64,000 bases of DNA, taken from contig NZ_JACLQD010000005.1 in NCBI RefSeq assembly GCF_014243445.1, positions 310,001 to 374,000 on the forward strand. Direction: 5' to 3'. The stretch is from Paragemmobacter straminiformis. GTDB taxonomy: Bacteria; Pseudomonadota; Alphaproteobacteria; Rhodobacterales; Rhodobacteraceae. The translations under genes and the position numbers were made by a program. The stretch's first letter is position 1, and every line of letters starts with the position of its first letter. Of the stretch, positions 52,168 through 61,380 are shown one piece after another. A model generated the notes under the pieces. That model made no database searches. It saw nothing but the letters and a program-made list of their open reading frames with translations, and had not been told where the DNA came from.

Positions 52168-52474
52168 GGGAATGCGTGGGAAATCCGGGGTCAAACCCCG
52201 GATTTCTGCATTCCGGCGCTGGAATCGCTGCGGATTCTTCGGGTCTGGGGGCCTATCCGAAAGGTTGGTGCTGAAAACTTGGGAATATGCGGGAATGCCG
52301 TTTCGGTGAGTGAAATCACTAGATGTTGTGTGCGCTGCAAATCGTTTGCCGAGATGTGGCAATTAGGGCGGCAAAACTGGGGTCGCGTGGCGGTTTTGGC
52401 CTTGTCTTTCGGGGCGTTCGGCGGGTTTTGACCCAAAAATTTCCGTTGCTTCCCATGAAATCCCGTGGCATCCC
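52168..52474. promoter_or_regulatory. Three groups of GGGAA/GGGAT repeats with 10-base period (candidate MraZ boxes)
   Basis: Plus strand: GGGAA at 52168 and 52178; GGGAA at 52280 and 52290. Minus strand: GGGAT, GGGAT, GGGAA, GGAAA and GGGTC at exact 10-base steps from 52474 to 52430. MraZ of other bacteria binds TGGGN repeats separated by 5 bases upstream of its own gene, the same period. The region lies 300-600 bases before mraZ. Confidence 0.5.
52169..52214. terminator. Strong compound hairpin after mrp
   Basis: The inner 10-bp stem AAATCCGGGG (52181-52190)/CCCCGGATTT (52196-52205), loop TCAAA, is extended by an outer 7-bp stem GGAATGC (52169-52175)/GCATTCC (52208-52214). There is no T-run. 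It may end mrp transcription or fold in a leader of the dcw transcript. Confidence 0.55.
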
Positions 52475-52774
52475 TTGGTCATTCGATGACGGCGTGACGA
52501 TCAAAGCTGGGGCAGCTCCAAGACCCCGAACAGGCGACAGTCAGGCTCATACAGGCACCCGCTTTCATCGAACCAAGAGATCCGGCGCGCGAGCGAGCAG
52601 ACATCTCCCCCAGGTGGCGCGCGTAGCTGGACGCCCAGCGATGGGACAGGCGGCGGATCGAGCAGTGGCAGCAGCTCGATCCGCCGTTCCCGTTTTCAGG
52701 GTCCGGTTTTGCCGGACAGGGGCCTGAGCGGAACGAGGGACCTTTAACGGCTGCACGAAGGGGACCGGCACCAC
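52475..52774 (+). promoter_or_regulatory. mraZ leader with a 13-bp hairpin
   Basis: CGGCGGATCGAGC (52651-52663) pairs perfectly with GCTCGATCCGCCG (52674-52686), loop AGTGGCAGCA, and a smaller hairpin GTCCGG/CCGGAC follows at 52701-52717. The ribosome binding site AAGGGGACC is at about 52758-52766. No gene is seen in the 730 bases between mrp and mraZ; the hairpins suggest a structured leader. Confidence 0.55.
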
Positions 52775-53290
52775 ATGTCGGAGGCATTCAGAGGCGAATT
52801 CACCCAAAGGGTGGATGGGAAGGCGCGGGTTTCGATTCCCGCCGCGTTCCGTCGCGTGCTGGAAGCCGGCGACCCCGACAGCCCCCGCAAGCGCATTGTC
52901 ATGGTCTATGGCGACTCGCGCCGCAAATACACCGAATGCTACACGATGGCCGGTGCCGCGGCGCTTGAGGAGAAGATCAAGAGGCTGGCGCTCGGGTCGG
53001 ACCGGCGGCGGATGCTTGAACGCAACATGATCACGCTTTCGGTTACGCTCGAGATCGATGACGACGGGCGGATCGTGCTGCCGCCCAAGGTGCGCGAGAA
53101 ATGCGGCATCTCGCCCGAGGATGTGGCCAAGGGCGCCGAGGCGGTCTTTGCCGGTGCGCTGGATACGTTCCAGCTTTGGAAATCCGATGTCTATGATGCC
53201 GAAATCCTGCGGGCGGCCGAAGCGGACCTTGCCAGCCTGCCCGAAGGTGTGGACATCCTGTCGCTGCTGAGCGACGACGAAGGGGTCTGA
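52775..53290 (+). CDS. mraZ: Transcriptional regulator MraZ
   Basis: 171-residue protein with two SpoVT-AbrB-like MraZ repeats (RVDGKARVSIPAAFRRVL and EIDDDGRIVLPPKVREKCG). It is the first gene of the division and cell wall cluster, whose promoter it binds and represses in other bacteria. The candidate boxes upstream fit autoregulation. It is longer than enterobacterial MraZ (152 residues) because of a C-terminal tail, as in other alphaproteobacteria. Confidence 0.94.
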   Translation: MSEAFRGEFTQRVDGKARVSIPAAFRRVLEAGDPDSPRKRIVMVYGDSRRKYTECYTMAGAAALEEKIKRLALGSDRRRMLERNMITLSVTLEIDDDGRIVLPPKVREKCGISPEDVAKGAEAVFAGALDTFQLWKSDVYDAEILRAAEADLASLPEGVDILSLLSDDEGV

Positions 53291-53293
53291 GCC

Positions 53294-54295
53294 TTGGCCC
53301 CCAGCGATCAGAATACCGGTCGCGCCCCCCATGTTCCGGTGCTGCTGCGTCCGCTTCTGGCGGCGGTGGCCCCTGTGTCGGGCGTCTGGCTTGACGGCAC
53401 TTTCGGGGCGGGCGGCTATGCGCGCGGCCTGCTTCAGGCGGGGGCGGCGCAGGTGATCGGCGTGGACCGCGACCCGCTTGCCTTGCAGATGGCCGAAAGC
53501 TGGGCGGGTGCCTATGGCGACCGGCTGCGGCTGGTGGCGGGAGAGTTCGCGCGGCTTGACGATTATGCCGGGGGGCCGCTCGACGGGGTGGTGCTGGACC
53601 TTGGCGTGTCGTCGATGCAGCTCGATCAGGCCGAGCGGGGCTTTTCCTTCCAGAAGGACGGCCCGCTCGACATGCGGATGAGCCAGTCGGGGGAAAGCGC
53701 CGCCGATCTGGTCAATGACGCCCCGGAAGAGCTGTTGGCCGATATCCTTTACCATTACGGCGAGGAGCGCGCCTCGCGCCGGATCGCGCGGGCGATCGGG
53801 GCGGCGCGGGCGCTGGAGCCGATCACCACCACCTTGCGGCTGGCCGAGATCGTGGCGAAATGCCTGCCGCGCCCGAAACCGGGGCAGAGCCATCCGGCGA
53901 CGCGCAGCTTCCAGGCGATCCGCATCGCGGTGAACACCGAGTTCGACCAGCTTGCCGAGGGGCTTGCCGCAGCCGAGCGGGCCTTGCGGCCGGGGGGGAT
54001 GCTTGCGGTGGTGACCTTCCATTCGCTGGAGGACCGGATCGTGAAGCGGTACTTGCAGATCGCCAGCGGGACCGAGGCCAATTCCAACCGCTATGCCCCC
54101 GCGCGGGCCGACAGCGTGGCGCGGTTCGAGCTGGTCACGAAAAAGGCCGTGGGACCGGACGAGGAAGAACTGGCCGAGAACCCGCGCGCCCGCAGTGCCA
54201 AGCTGCGCGTGGCGCGGCGCACGGCGGTTGCGGCGCAAGCCATCGACGGGGCGGCGCTTGGCCTGCCCGACATCAAGAAGAAAGGACGCCGCTGA
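53294..54295 (+). CDS. rsmH: 16S rRNA (cytosine1402-N4)-methyltransferase
   Basis: 333-residue SAM-dependent methyltransferase RsmH (MraW), which modifies C1402 in the ribosomal P site. Motifs: [57 protein letters not shown] and [13 protein letters not shown]. The only in-frame start before the conserved HVPVLL block is TTG at 53294, three bases after the mraZ stop. Its stop overlaps the ftsL ATG (TGATG). Confidence 0.95.
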   Translation: MAPSDQNTGRAPHVPVLLRPLLAAVAPVSGVWLDGTFGAGGYARGLLQAGAAQVIGVDRDPLALQMAESWAGAYGDRLRLVAGEFARLDDYAGGPLDGVVLDLGVSSMQLDQAERGFSFQKDGPLDMRMSQSGESAADLVNDAPEELLADILYHYGEERASRRIARAIGAARALEPITTTLRLAEIVAKCLPRPKPGQSHPATRSFQAIRIAVNTEFDQLAEGLAAAERALRPGGMLAVVTFHSLEDRIVKRYLQIASGTEANSNRYAPARADSVARFELVTKKAVGPDEEELAENPRARSAKLRVARRTAVAAQAIDGAALGLPDIKKKGRR

Positions 54296-54726
54296 TGCGC
54301 CCTGTGCTTTACGTGCTGAGTTTCATGCTGGTGATGGGGCTGGCCTTTTGGGCCTACCGCGAGAATTACGCGACCCAGCACCAGTTGAAGGACATGGGCA
54401 AGTTGCAGGACGAGATCGCCTCGTTGCGCGAGGCGCTGACCTTGCAGCGGGCGGAATGGGCCTATCTGAACCGGCCCGAGCGGCTGCGCGACCTTGCCAC
54501 GGCGAATTTCGACCGTCTGGGGCTGCTGCCGCTTGAGGCCGCGCAATTCGGGGCCGCCGCCGAGGTGACCTATCCGGTCGCCTCGCCCGCGCCGGGCGAG
54601 ACGGGTGAGGTCGCGCCGGAAGGTCTGTCCGAGGATTTGCCCGCAATCACCGATCCGGTCGAAGTCTCTGGCGCGCTGGCGCCCGAGACGCAGGCCGCCA
54701 AGCCGGGGGATAAGGAGTTTCCGTGA
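54295..54726 (+). CDS. ftsL: Cell division protein FtsL
   Basis: 143-residue bitopic membrane protein: short N-terminus, a transmembrane segment (about 4-20), then a leucine-zipper-like coil (LKDMGKLQDEIASLREALTLQRAEWAYLNRPERLRDLA) and a proline-rich acidic tail. Part of the FtsQLB divisome subcomplex. Recognised by position between rsmH and ftsI and by structure, as sequence identity is low in this family. It overlaps ftsI by GTGA. Confidence 0.88.
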   Translation: MRPVLYVLSFMLVMGLAFWAYRENYATQHQLKDMGKLQDEIASLREALTLQRAEWAYLNRPERLRDLATANFDRLGLLPLEAAQFGAAAEVTYPVASPAPGETGEVAPEGLSEDLPAITDPVEVSGALAPETQAAKPGDKEFP

Positions 54727-56510
54727 TCCGCACGCCGCTTCGTCCGCTTGCCCGCATCCTTTCCGCCCGCCAGAAGGGCGAGAACCCCGACAGCATCGAG
54801 CGCGAGAACCTGCGCCTGCGCCACGAGGCGATCCGCGACAAGAGCAGGTTGCGGTCGGAGGGGCGGTTGCTGTTCCTCGGCCTCGGGTTTCTGGCGGCGT
54901 TCTCGACCATCGGGGCGCGGATGGGGCTTTTGGCCGCGACCGAGCCGATGGAGCCGCGTGCCGCCGCCACGGGGGCCGAGATCACGGCGCAGCGGGCCGA
55001 TATCACCGACCGCAATGGCCGGATTCTGGCGACGAACATGCAGACCTATGCGCTTTATGCGCAGCCCAAGGACATGGTCGATCCGGTGCGGGTGTCGAAG
55101 GAACTGGCGGCGATCTTTCCGGAACTGGATGCGGCCACGCTTGAGCGGCGGCTGACGGACGGGCGGTCTTTCCTGTGGATCCGCAAGGTGATGAGCCCCG
55201 AGCAGATGCAGAAGGTCCACGAGATCGGCGATCCGGGCCTGCTGTTCGGGCCGCGCGAGATGCGGCTTTACCCCAATGGCACGCTGGCCGCGCATGTGCT
55301 GGGAGGCGCCAGTTTCGGGGCCGAGGGCGTGCAATCGGCCGAAGTGATCGGCACGGCGGGAATCGAGAAGGCGTTGGACGCACGGTTGCGCGACCCGGCG
55401 CAGGCGGGCACGCCCTTGCAACTGTCGCTTGATCTGACGTTGCAGGCGTCGATCGAGGAGCTGCTTGGCACGGGCATGAACATGCTGAACGCCAAGGGTG
55501 CGGCGGCGATCCTGATGGATGTCCATACGGGCGAGATCCTGACGCTGGCCTCGCTTCCGGCCTTTGACCCGAACGACCGCCCGAACCCGCTGGTCAAGGG
55601 CGATGCGGGCGACAGCCCGCTGTTCAACCGCGCGGTGCAGGGTGTTTACGAGCTGGGGTCGACCTTCAAGATCTTTACCGTTGCCAATGCGATGCAACTG
55701 GGGCTGGTCACGCCCGAGACGATGATCGACGCCAATGCGCCGATGCGGGTGGGGCGCTTCACGATCAAGGAATTCCAGAACAAGAACTACGGGCCGAAGC
55801 TGTCGGTCGAGAATATCATCGTGAAGTCGTCGAACGTGGGGACGGCGAACCTTGCCATGCTGGTGGGGGCCGAGCGGCAGGCTGCGTTCATGCAGGCCAT
55901 CGGTCTGTTCGATGCGACGCCCGTGGAACTGGTCGAGGCGCCGGGGGCCAAGCCCATCGTGCCGAAGAAATGGCCCGACATCACGGTGATGACCACGGCC
56001 TACGGGCATGGCATCGCGGCAAGCCCGATGCACCTTGCCGCCGCCTATGCCACCATCGCCAATGGCGGGGTCAAGGTGACGCCGACGCTGCTGCGGGGCG
56101 GCGTGCCGCAGAACGGGCCGCGCATTCTGAGCCAGCAGGTCGCGACCGATGCCATCCGCATGTTGCGCGGCGTGGTGCAGCACGGCACCGCGACCCTTGC
56201 CGATGTGCCGGGTTACATGGTGGCGGGCAAGACGGGCACGGCGGAAAAGCCGAACAAGGCGGGCGGCTATGACACCGACAAGGTGGTGAACACATTCGCC
56301 AGCATGTTCCCGGCGAACGATCCGAAATATGTGCTGGTCGTCACGTTGGACGAGCCTGTGGAAACCACCGGAGACACGCCGCGCCGCACGGCGGGATGGA
56401 CGGCGGTGCCTGTCGCGGCCGAGATCATCCGCCGTGTCGCCCCGCTGCTGGGCTTGCGGCCGCAGGTTGAACCTGCCCCCCTGGATGGGCTAACAGCCGT
56501 CTCGAACTAG
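54723..56510 (+). CDS. ftsI: Penicillin-binding protein FtsI (PBP3), septal transpeptidase
   Basis: 595-residue class B PBP: a transmembrane anchor at about 47-70, a dimerisation domain, and the transpeptidase domain with the serine in STFK (Ser313), SSN, and KTGT (in GKTGTAEKPNK). It cross-links septal peptidoglycan at the divisome. It starts with GTG at 54723, overlapping the ftsL stop. The N-terminal cytoplasmic part is long, as in relatives. Confidence 0.95.
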   Translation: MIRTPLRPLARILSARQKGENPDSIERENLRLRHEAIRDKSRLRSEGRLLFLGLGFLAAFSTIGARMGLLAATEPMEPRAAATGAEITAQRADITDRNGRILATNMQTYALYAQPKDMVDPVRVSKELAAIFPELDAATLERRLTDGRSFLWIRKVMSPEQMQKVHEIGDPGLLFGPREMRLYPNGTLAAHVLGGASFGAEGVQSAEVIGTAGIEKALDARLRDPAQAGTPLQLSLDLTLQASIEELLGTGMNMLNAKGAAAILMDVHTGEILTLASLPAFDPNDRPNPLVKGDAGDSPLFNRAVQGVYELGSTFKIFTVANAMQLGLVTPETMIDANAPMRVGRFTIKEFQNKNYGPKLSVENIIVKSSNVGTANLAMLVGAERQAAFMQAIGLFDATPVELVEAPGAKPIVPKKWPDITVMTTAYGHGIAASPMHLAAAYATIANGGVKVTPTLLRGGVPQNGPRILSQQVATDAIRMLRGVVQHGTATLADVPGYMVAGKTGTAEKPNKAGGYDTDKVVNTFASMFPANDPKYVLVVTLDEPVETTGDTPRRTAGWTAVPVAAEIIRRVAPLLGLRPQVEPAPLDGLTAVSN

Positions 56511-56521
56511 GGGAGACGGGC

Positions 56522-58015
56522 ATGTCGGGATCGGTCGAGACAGGGCAGGCGAGGCTTTCGGCGCTGGGCCTTGCGGCGCGGGGCGGGCGCGATCCGGTTC
56601 TGACGGGGCTGACGGTGGACAGCCGCGCGGTCAAGGCGGGAATGCTGTTCGCGGCATTGCCGGGTGTTGCCGTGCATGGCGCGGCCTTTGTTCCGCAGGC
56701 CTTGGCGGCGGGGGCTGCGGCGGTGCTGACCGATGCCGAGGGCGCAAGGCTGGCGGCCGGGGCGCTTGCCGCTTCGGCGGCGGCGCTGGTCGTGGCCGAG
56801 GACCCGCGCGCGGCTTTGGCGGGGGCGGCGGCACTGTGGTTCGGCGCGCAGCCCGAGGTGATGGTTGCCGTCACCGGGACGAACGGCAAGACATCGGTCG
56901 CCACTTTCGCGCGGCAGATCTGGATGGCGCTGGGGCATAGCGCCATCAACATCGGCACCACGGGTGTCGAGGGGGCCTGGGCCGCGCCGTCGAGCCATAC
57001 CACGCCCGACGCCATCACCTTGCAGCGGATGCTGGCGCAGGCTGCGGTGGCGGGGGTGAGCCATGCGGCGATGGAGGCATCATCCCACGGGTTGCACCAG
57101 CGGCGGCTGGACGGGGTGCGGCTGGCGGCGGCGGGGTTCACCAATTTCACGCAGGACCATCTGGATTACCACGGCACGATGGAGGCCTATTTCGCGGCCA
57201 AGATGGAGCTGTTCGGGCGCGTGTTGCCGCCCGATGGCGCGGTGGTGGTGAATATGAACGACCCCTTCGGGGCGCGCGTGGCCGAGATCGCGCGGGCACG
57301 GGGGCAGCGGGTGCTGGCGGTCGGGCATGGCGCGGGGTGCGAGTTGCGGATTCTGGGCCAACGCTATGACGCCACGGGGCAGGAGGTGCGGTTCTCGTGG
57401 CAAGGGCAGCCCTATCAGCTGCGGCTCAACCTGATCGGCGGGTTTCAGGCGGAAAACGTGGCTTTGGCGGCGGGACTGGTCATCGCGGCGGGCGAGGAGG
57501 CGGGGACGGTGTTCCGCGCCTTGCCGGACCTGACGGGGGTGCGCGGGCGGATGCAACTGGCCGCGACGCGGGCCAACGGGGCGGCGGTTTTCGTGGATTA
57601 TGCCCATACGCCCGACGCGATCGCCACCGCGCTGCGGGCGTTGCGCCCGCATGTGATGGGGCGGCTGGTCGTCGTCTTTGGCGCGGGGGGCGACCGTGAC
57701 CGCACGAAGCGGCCCCTGATGGGGGCGGCGGCGGCGGAACATGCGGATGTTGTCTTTGTGACGGATGACAACCCCCGATCCGAGGAACCCGAAGCCATCC
57801 GTGCAGAAATATTGCAAGCCTGTCCCGACGCCAACGAGGTCGGAGACCGCGCCGAAGCCATCCTGCGGGGGGTCGATGCGCTGGGCGCGGGGGATGCCTT
57901 GCTGGTGGCGGGCAAGGGGCACGAGACGGGGCAGACCATCAAGGGGCAGGTCTTTCCCTTTGACGATGTGGAACAGGCAAGCATCGCGGTCGCGGCGCTG
58001 GACGGGGTGATCTGA
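56522..58015 (+). CDS. murE: UDP-MurNAc-L-Ala-D-Glu:meso-diaminopimelate ligase
   Basis: 497-residue Mur ligase, ATP motif GTNGKTS, and the DNPRSEEP motif whose Arg marks specificity for meso-diaminopimelate rather than lysine. Three Mur domains are complete. It adds the third residue of the peptidoglycan stem peptide. It overlaps murF by one base (TGATG). Confidence 0.96.
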   Translation: MSGSVETGQARLSALGLAARGGRDPVLTGLTVDSRAVKAGMLFAALPGVAVHGAAFVPQALAAGAAAVLTDAEGARLAAGALAASAAALVVAEDPRAALAGAAALWFGAQPEVMVAVTGTNGKTSVATFARQIWMALGHSAINIGTTGVEGAWAAPSSHTTPDAITLQRMLAQAAVAGVSHAAMEASSHGLHQRRLDGVRLAAAGFTNFTQDHLDYHGTMEAYFAAKMELFGRVLPPDGAVVVNMNDPFGARVAEIARARGQRVLAVGHGAGCELRILGQRYDATGQEVRFSWQGQPYQLRLNLIGGFQAENVALAAGLVIAAGEEAGTVFRALPDLTGVRGRMQLAATRANGAAVFVDYAHTPDAIATALRALRPHVMGRLVVVFGAGGDRDRTKRPLMGAAAAEHADVVFVTDDNPRSEEPEAIRAEILQACPDANEVGDRAEAILRGVDALGAGDALLVAGKGHETGQTIKGQVFPFDDVEQASIAVAALDGVI

Positions 58016-59484
58016 TGGCGCAAGACAAGACGGCCTTGTGGACAAAGGACGCGGCAGTTGCGGCAACGGGCGGGGCCTGTGCCGTGGATTGGGTGGCCGA
58101 GGGGGTTTCCATCGACACGCGGACGCTGAAGCGGGGCGATCTGTTCGTGGCGCTGGCGGATGTGCGCGACGGGCATGATTTCGTGGCGCAGGCGCTGGAA
58201 AAGGGTGCCGCGGCGGCGCTGGTCAGTCGCGTGCCCGAGGGCGTGGCTGCGGATGCGCCGCTTTTGGTGGTGCCGGATGTGCTGGCGGCTTTGGAGCGGC
58301 TGGGTGCCGCGGCGCGGGCGCGGACCCGCGCGCGGGTCGTCGGTGTGACGGGGTCGGTGGGCAAGACCTCGACCAAGGAGATGTTGCGGGCCATTCTGGG
58401 CGGGCAGGGCCGCGTCCATGCCGCCGAGGCGAGTTACAACAACCATTGGGGCGTGCCGCTCACGCTGGCGCGGATGCCTGCGGACAGCGATTTCGCGGTG
58501 ATCGAGATCGGGATGAACCACCCCGGCGAGATCGCGCCGCTGGCGCGGTTGGCGCGGCTGGATGTGGCGATGGTGACGACCGTGGCACCCGCGCATCTGG
58601 AAGCCTTCGAGAGTGTCGAGGGGATCGCGCATGAGAAGGCGTCGATCATGGAGGGTTTGGTCGCGGGCGGTGTTGCCGTGCTGAATGCCGATGTGGCGAC
58701 AAGCGGCATCCTGCGCGCCAAGGCCGATGCGGTGGGCGCGAGGGCGGTGATGTTCGGGGCCGATGCGGGGGCCGACTGGCGGCTGGTGTCTGTGTCGATC
58801 AGCGACGAGGCGACGGTGGTGCAGGCCGCGCGGCACGGGCAGCCGATCCTGTTCAAGGTGCTGTCGCCGGGGCGGCATTTCGCGGCCAATGCGCTGGGCG
58901 CGCTGGCCGTGGCCGAGGCGATGGGCTGCGATGCGGCGATTGCCGCCTGCGATATCGGGCGCTGGTCGCCGCCGAGCGGGCGGGGCACGCGCGAGCGGAT
59001 CGTGATGGATGCGCTGGAGGACCGGGGCTTCGATCTGATCGACGATGCCTTCAACGCCAATCCGGCAAGCATGGCGGCGGCGCTGGACCTGTTGATCGGG
59101 GCGGTGCCGGAAAATGGCGTGGGGCGCGTTGCCAAGGGGCGGCGGATCGCGGTGCTGGGGGATATGCTCGAACTGGGGCCGACCGAAGGCGCCTTGCATG
59201 CCGCAATCGCGCAGCATCCGGGGCTGGAGGCGGTGGATACGATCCATTGCGTCGGGCCGCGCATCAGGGCGTTGTGGCAGGCATTGCCGCGCGGGCAGAG
59301 GGGCGAATGGGCCGAGAAGGCCGAAGAGCTTGCCCTGCGGGCGCGCAGCCTGATCGATCCGGGGGATGTGATCCTTGTCAAAGGGTCCAAGGGCATCAAG
59401 GTGAGCCTTGTCGTTGACGCCTTGCGCAAATTGGGGCAGTCGGGCCCGACGAAGGCCGCGACGAAACACATGGGGACAGAGTGA
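58015..59484 (+). CDS. murF: UDP-MurNAc-tripeptide:D-Ala-D-Ala ligase
   Basis: 489-residue Mur ligase with SVGKTSTKEM as ATP motif, NNHWGVPLTLARMP and DDAFNANPASM. It adds D-Ala-D-Ala to complete the UDP-MurNAc pentapeptide. It is adjacent to mraY, with its stop immediately before the next ATG. Confidence 0.95.
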   Translation: MAQDKTALWTKDAAVAATGGACAVDWVAEGVSIDTRTLKRGDLFVALADVRDGHDFVAQALEKGAAAALVSRVPEGVAADAPLLVVPDVLAALERLGAAARARTRARVVGVTGSVGKTSTKEMLRAILGGQGRVHAAEASYNNHWGVPLTLARMPADSDFAVIEIGMNHPGEIAPLARLARLDVAMVTTVAPAHLEAFESVEGIAHEKASIMEGLVAGGVAVLNADVATSGILRAKADAVGARAVMFGADAGADWRLVSVSISDEATVVQAARHGQPILFKVLSPGRHFAANALGALAVAEAMGCDAAIAACDIGRWSPPSGRGTRERIVMDALEDRGFDLIDDAFNANPASMAAALDLLIGAVPENGVGRVAKGRRIAVLGDMLELGPTEGALHAAIAQHPGLEAVDTIHCVGPRIRALWQALPRGQRGEWAEKAEELALRARSLIDPGDVILVKGSKGIKVSLVVDALRKLGQSGPTKAATKHMGTE

Positions 59485-60567
59485 ATGTTTTATTGGCTGA
59501 CCGCCTTTTCGGACGGGGGCGATATCTTCAACCTGTTCCGCTATCAGACCGTGCGCGCGGGCATGGCCTTTGTCACGGCGCTGGTCTTCGGCTTCGTCTT
59601 CGGGCGGCCGCTGATCGATCTTTTGCGCCGCAAGCAGAAGAAGGGCCAGCCGATCCGCGATGACGGCCCCGCCTCGCATTTCGTCAAGGCGGGCACGCCG
59701 ACGATGGGGGGGCTGTTGATCCTGTCGGCGCTGGTGGTTTCCACGCTGCTCTGGGCGCGGCTGGACAACCCCTATGTCTGGATCGTGCTGCTGGTGACGC
59801 TGGGCTTCGGGCTGATCGGTTTTGCCGATGACTATGCCAAGGTGACCAAGCAGAACACCAAGGGCGTTTCGGGGCGCGTGCGCTTTACGGCCGGGCTGGT
59901 GATTGCGGCGCTGGCGTCCTTCGCGGCGGCGAGTTTCCATCCGGCGGAACTGACGAACCAGTTGGCGCTGCCCTTCTTCAAGGATGCTCTGGTCAACCTT
60001 GGCATCCTTTTCGTGCCTTTCGGCATGGTGGTGATCGTGGGGGCGGCCAATGCGGTGAACCTGACCGACGGTCTGGACGGGCTGGCGATCATGCCCGTGA
60101 TGATCGCGGGCGGGACGCTGGGGGTGATTTCCTATGTCGTCGGGAACTACAATTTCACCGAATATCTGGGGGTGCATTTCGTGCCCGGGACGGGGGAACT
60201 GCTGATCTTCACGGCGGCCCTGTTCGGCGGAGGCCTGGGGTTCCTGTGGTATAACGCGCCGCCTGCGGCGGTGTTCATGGGGGATACCGGATCGCTTGCG
60301 CTTGGCGGCGCGCTCGGGGCGATTGCGGTCTGCACCAAGCACGAGATCGTGCTGGCCATCGTGGGCGGGCTGTTCGTGGTCGAGGCGCTGTCGGTCATCA
60401 TCCAGGTGCTTTACTTCAAGCGGACGGGGCGGCGGGTGTTCCTGATGGCGCCGATCCACCACCATTTCGAGAAGAAGGGCTGGGCCGAGCCGCAGATCGT
60501 CATCCGCTTCTGGATCATCAGCCTGATCCTTGCGCTGGCGGGGCTTGCGACGCTGAAGCTGCGCTGA
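59485..60567 (+). CDS. mraY: Phospho-MurNAc-pentapeptide transferase
   Basis: 360-residue polytopic membrane enzyme (about 10 segments) that transfers phospho-MurNAc-pentapeptide to undecaprenyl phosphate, making lipid I. Motifs: [14 protein letters not shown] (Asp pair), [10 protein letters not shown] and [10 protein letters not shown] hydrophobic first segment follows [22 protein letters not shown]. Confidence 0.97.
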   Translation: MFYWLTAFSDGGDIFNLFRYQTVRAGMAFVTALVFGFVFGRPLIDLLRRKQKKGQPIRDDGPASHFVKAGTPTMGGLLILSALVVSTLLWARLDNPYVWIVLLVTLGFGLIGFADDYAKVTKQNTKGVSGRVRFTAGLVIAALASFAAASFHPAELTNQLALPFFKDALVNLGILFVPFGMVVIVGAANAVNLTDGLDGLAIMPVMIAGGTLGVISYVVGNYNFTEYLGVHFVPGTGELLIFTAALFGGGLGFLWYNAPPAAVFMGDTGSLALGGALGAIAVCTKHEIVLAIVGGLFVVEALSVIIQVLYFKRTGRRVFLMAPIHHHFEKKGWAEPQIVIRFWIISLILALAGLATLKLR

Positions 60568-60733
60568 GGCCGGTGCCGGGGGCCTGTGCCGAGGCGGGAG
60601 CCGGGGCACGAAGTTTTGCGCGCCCGCCTCTGGACAAGGGGCGGGCGGGCGCGTCTTTGGGTGCAAAGGATGCCCGCCCGATGAACCCTGCCTGCCCTAT
60701 GAACCCTGCTTGCCCGAGACCCGCGCCGTGACG

Positions 60734-61285
60734 ATGGAAAGCCTGATCGCCGCCTGGGGGCTGCCCGCGCTGACCTTCGGCACGCTGTTCGAGGGGGACG
60801 CCGTCGCCTTTGTCGGCGGGTTGATGGCGCATCGGGGATTGATAACGCCGGTCGGGGCCTGGGGGGCGGTGACGCTGGGCGGGGTGGCGGTGGACAATGC
60901 GCTGTTCCATCTGGGACGCCGTTCGGGGCAGTCGGCCTGGATGGCGCGGATGCTGGCCAAGCCCCTGGCGCTGCGCCTGCTTGGTGCCGTGGCGGCGCAT
61001 CCGGTCAAGATCATCCTCGGGTTCCGCTTCGTCTGGGGCACGCGGACGGTGACGCCGCCGGTGCTGGCGGCGGCGGGGATATCGCCCCTGCTGTTTGCCG
61101 CGCTGGATGCGGTGTCGGTCGCGGTCTGGGCGGCGCTATATGTGGCGCTGGGCTACGGGTTGGGGTTGACCGTCGAGCGGCTGTGGGGCGGGTTGAGCTG
61201 GGGAGAGCATTGGGCGTTGTCGCTGGCGGCGGGGTCGATGCTGGCGGCGGGTTTGTTCGTGTTGTGGCGGCGGCGGAGCCGCTAG
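60734..61285 (+). CDS. DedA/VTT-domain membrane protein
   Basis: 183-residue membrane protein with features of the DedA (SNARE-associated/VTT) family: a reentrant-like GTLFEGDAVAFVGGLMAHRG near the N-terminus and FRFVWGTRTVTPPVLAAAGIS, the equivalent of the F-R-PGxR motif. DedA proteins help recycle undecaprenyl phosphate or phosphatidylethanolamine, which would suit its place beside mraY (inference). The ATG at 60734 is preferred over upstream codons. The upstream gap carries an 18-base tandem repeat (TATGAACCCTGCTTGCCC type). Confidence 0.72.
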   Translation: MESLIAAWGLPALTFGTLFEGDAVAFVGGLMAHRGLITPVGAWGAVTLGGVAVDNALFHLGRRSGQSAWMARMLAKPLALRLLGAVAAHPVKIILGFRFVWGTRTVTPPVLAAAGISPLLFAALDAVSVAVWAALYVALGYGLGLTVERLWGGLSWGEHWALSLAAGSMLAAGLFVLWRRRSR

Positions 61286-61292
61286 GGGCCTG

Positions 61293-61313
61293 CGAATTTT
61301 CTGCGAAAATTCG
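61293..61313. repeat. Short perfect hairpin
   Basis: CGAATTTT (61293-61300) pairs with AAAATTCG (61306-61313), loop CTGCG, eight bases after the DedA stop. It is the same family as 37490-37510 and 46548-46568. Confidence 0.85.
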
Positions 61314-61380
61314 GGCGGTGCGGGACGGGAGGGACGGCAATGGGTTTCGGTGACGGTTTCGGCTGGCAAAGGGGGCAGGC

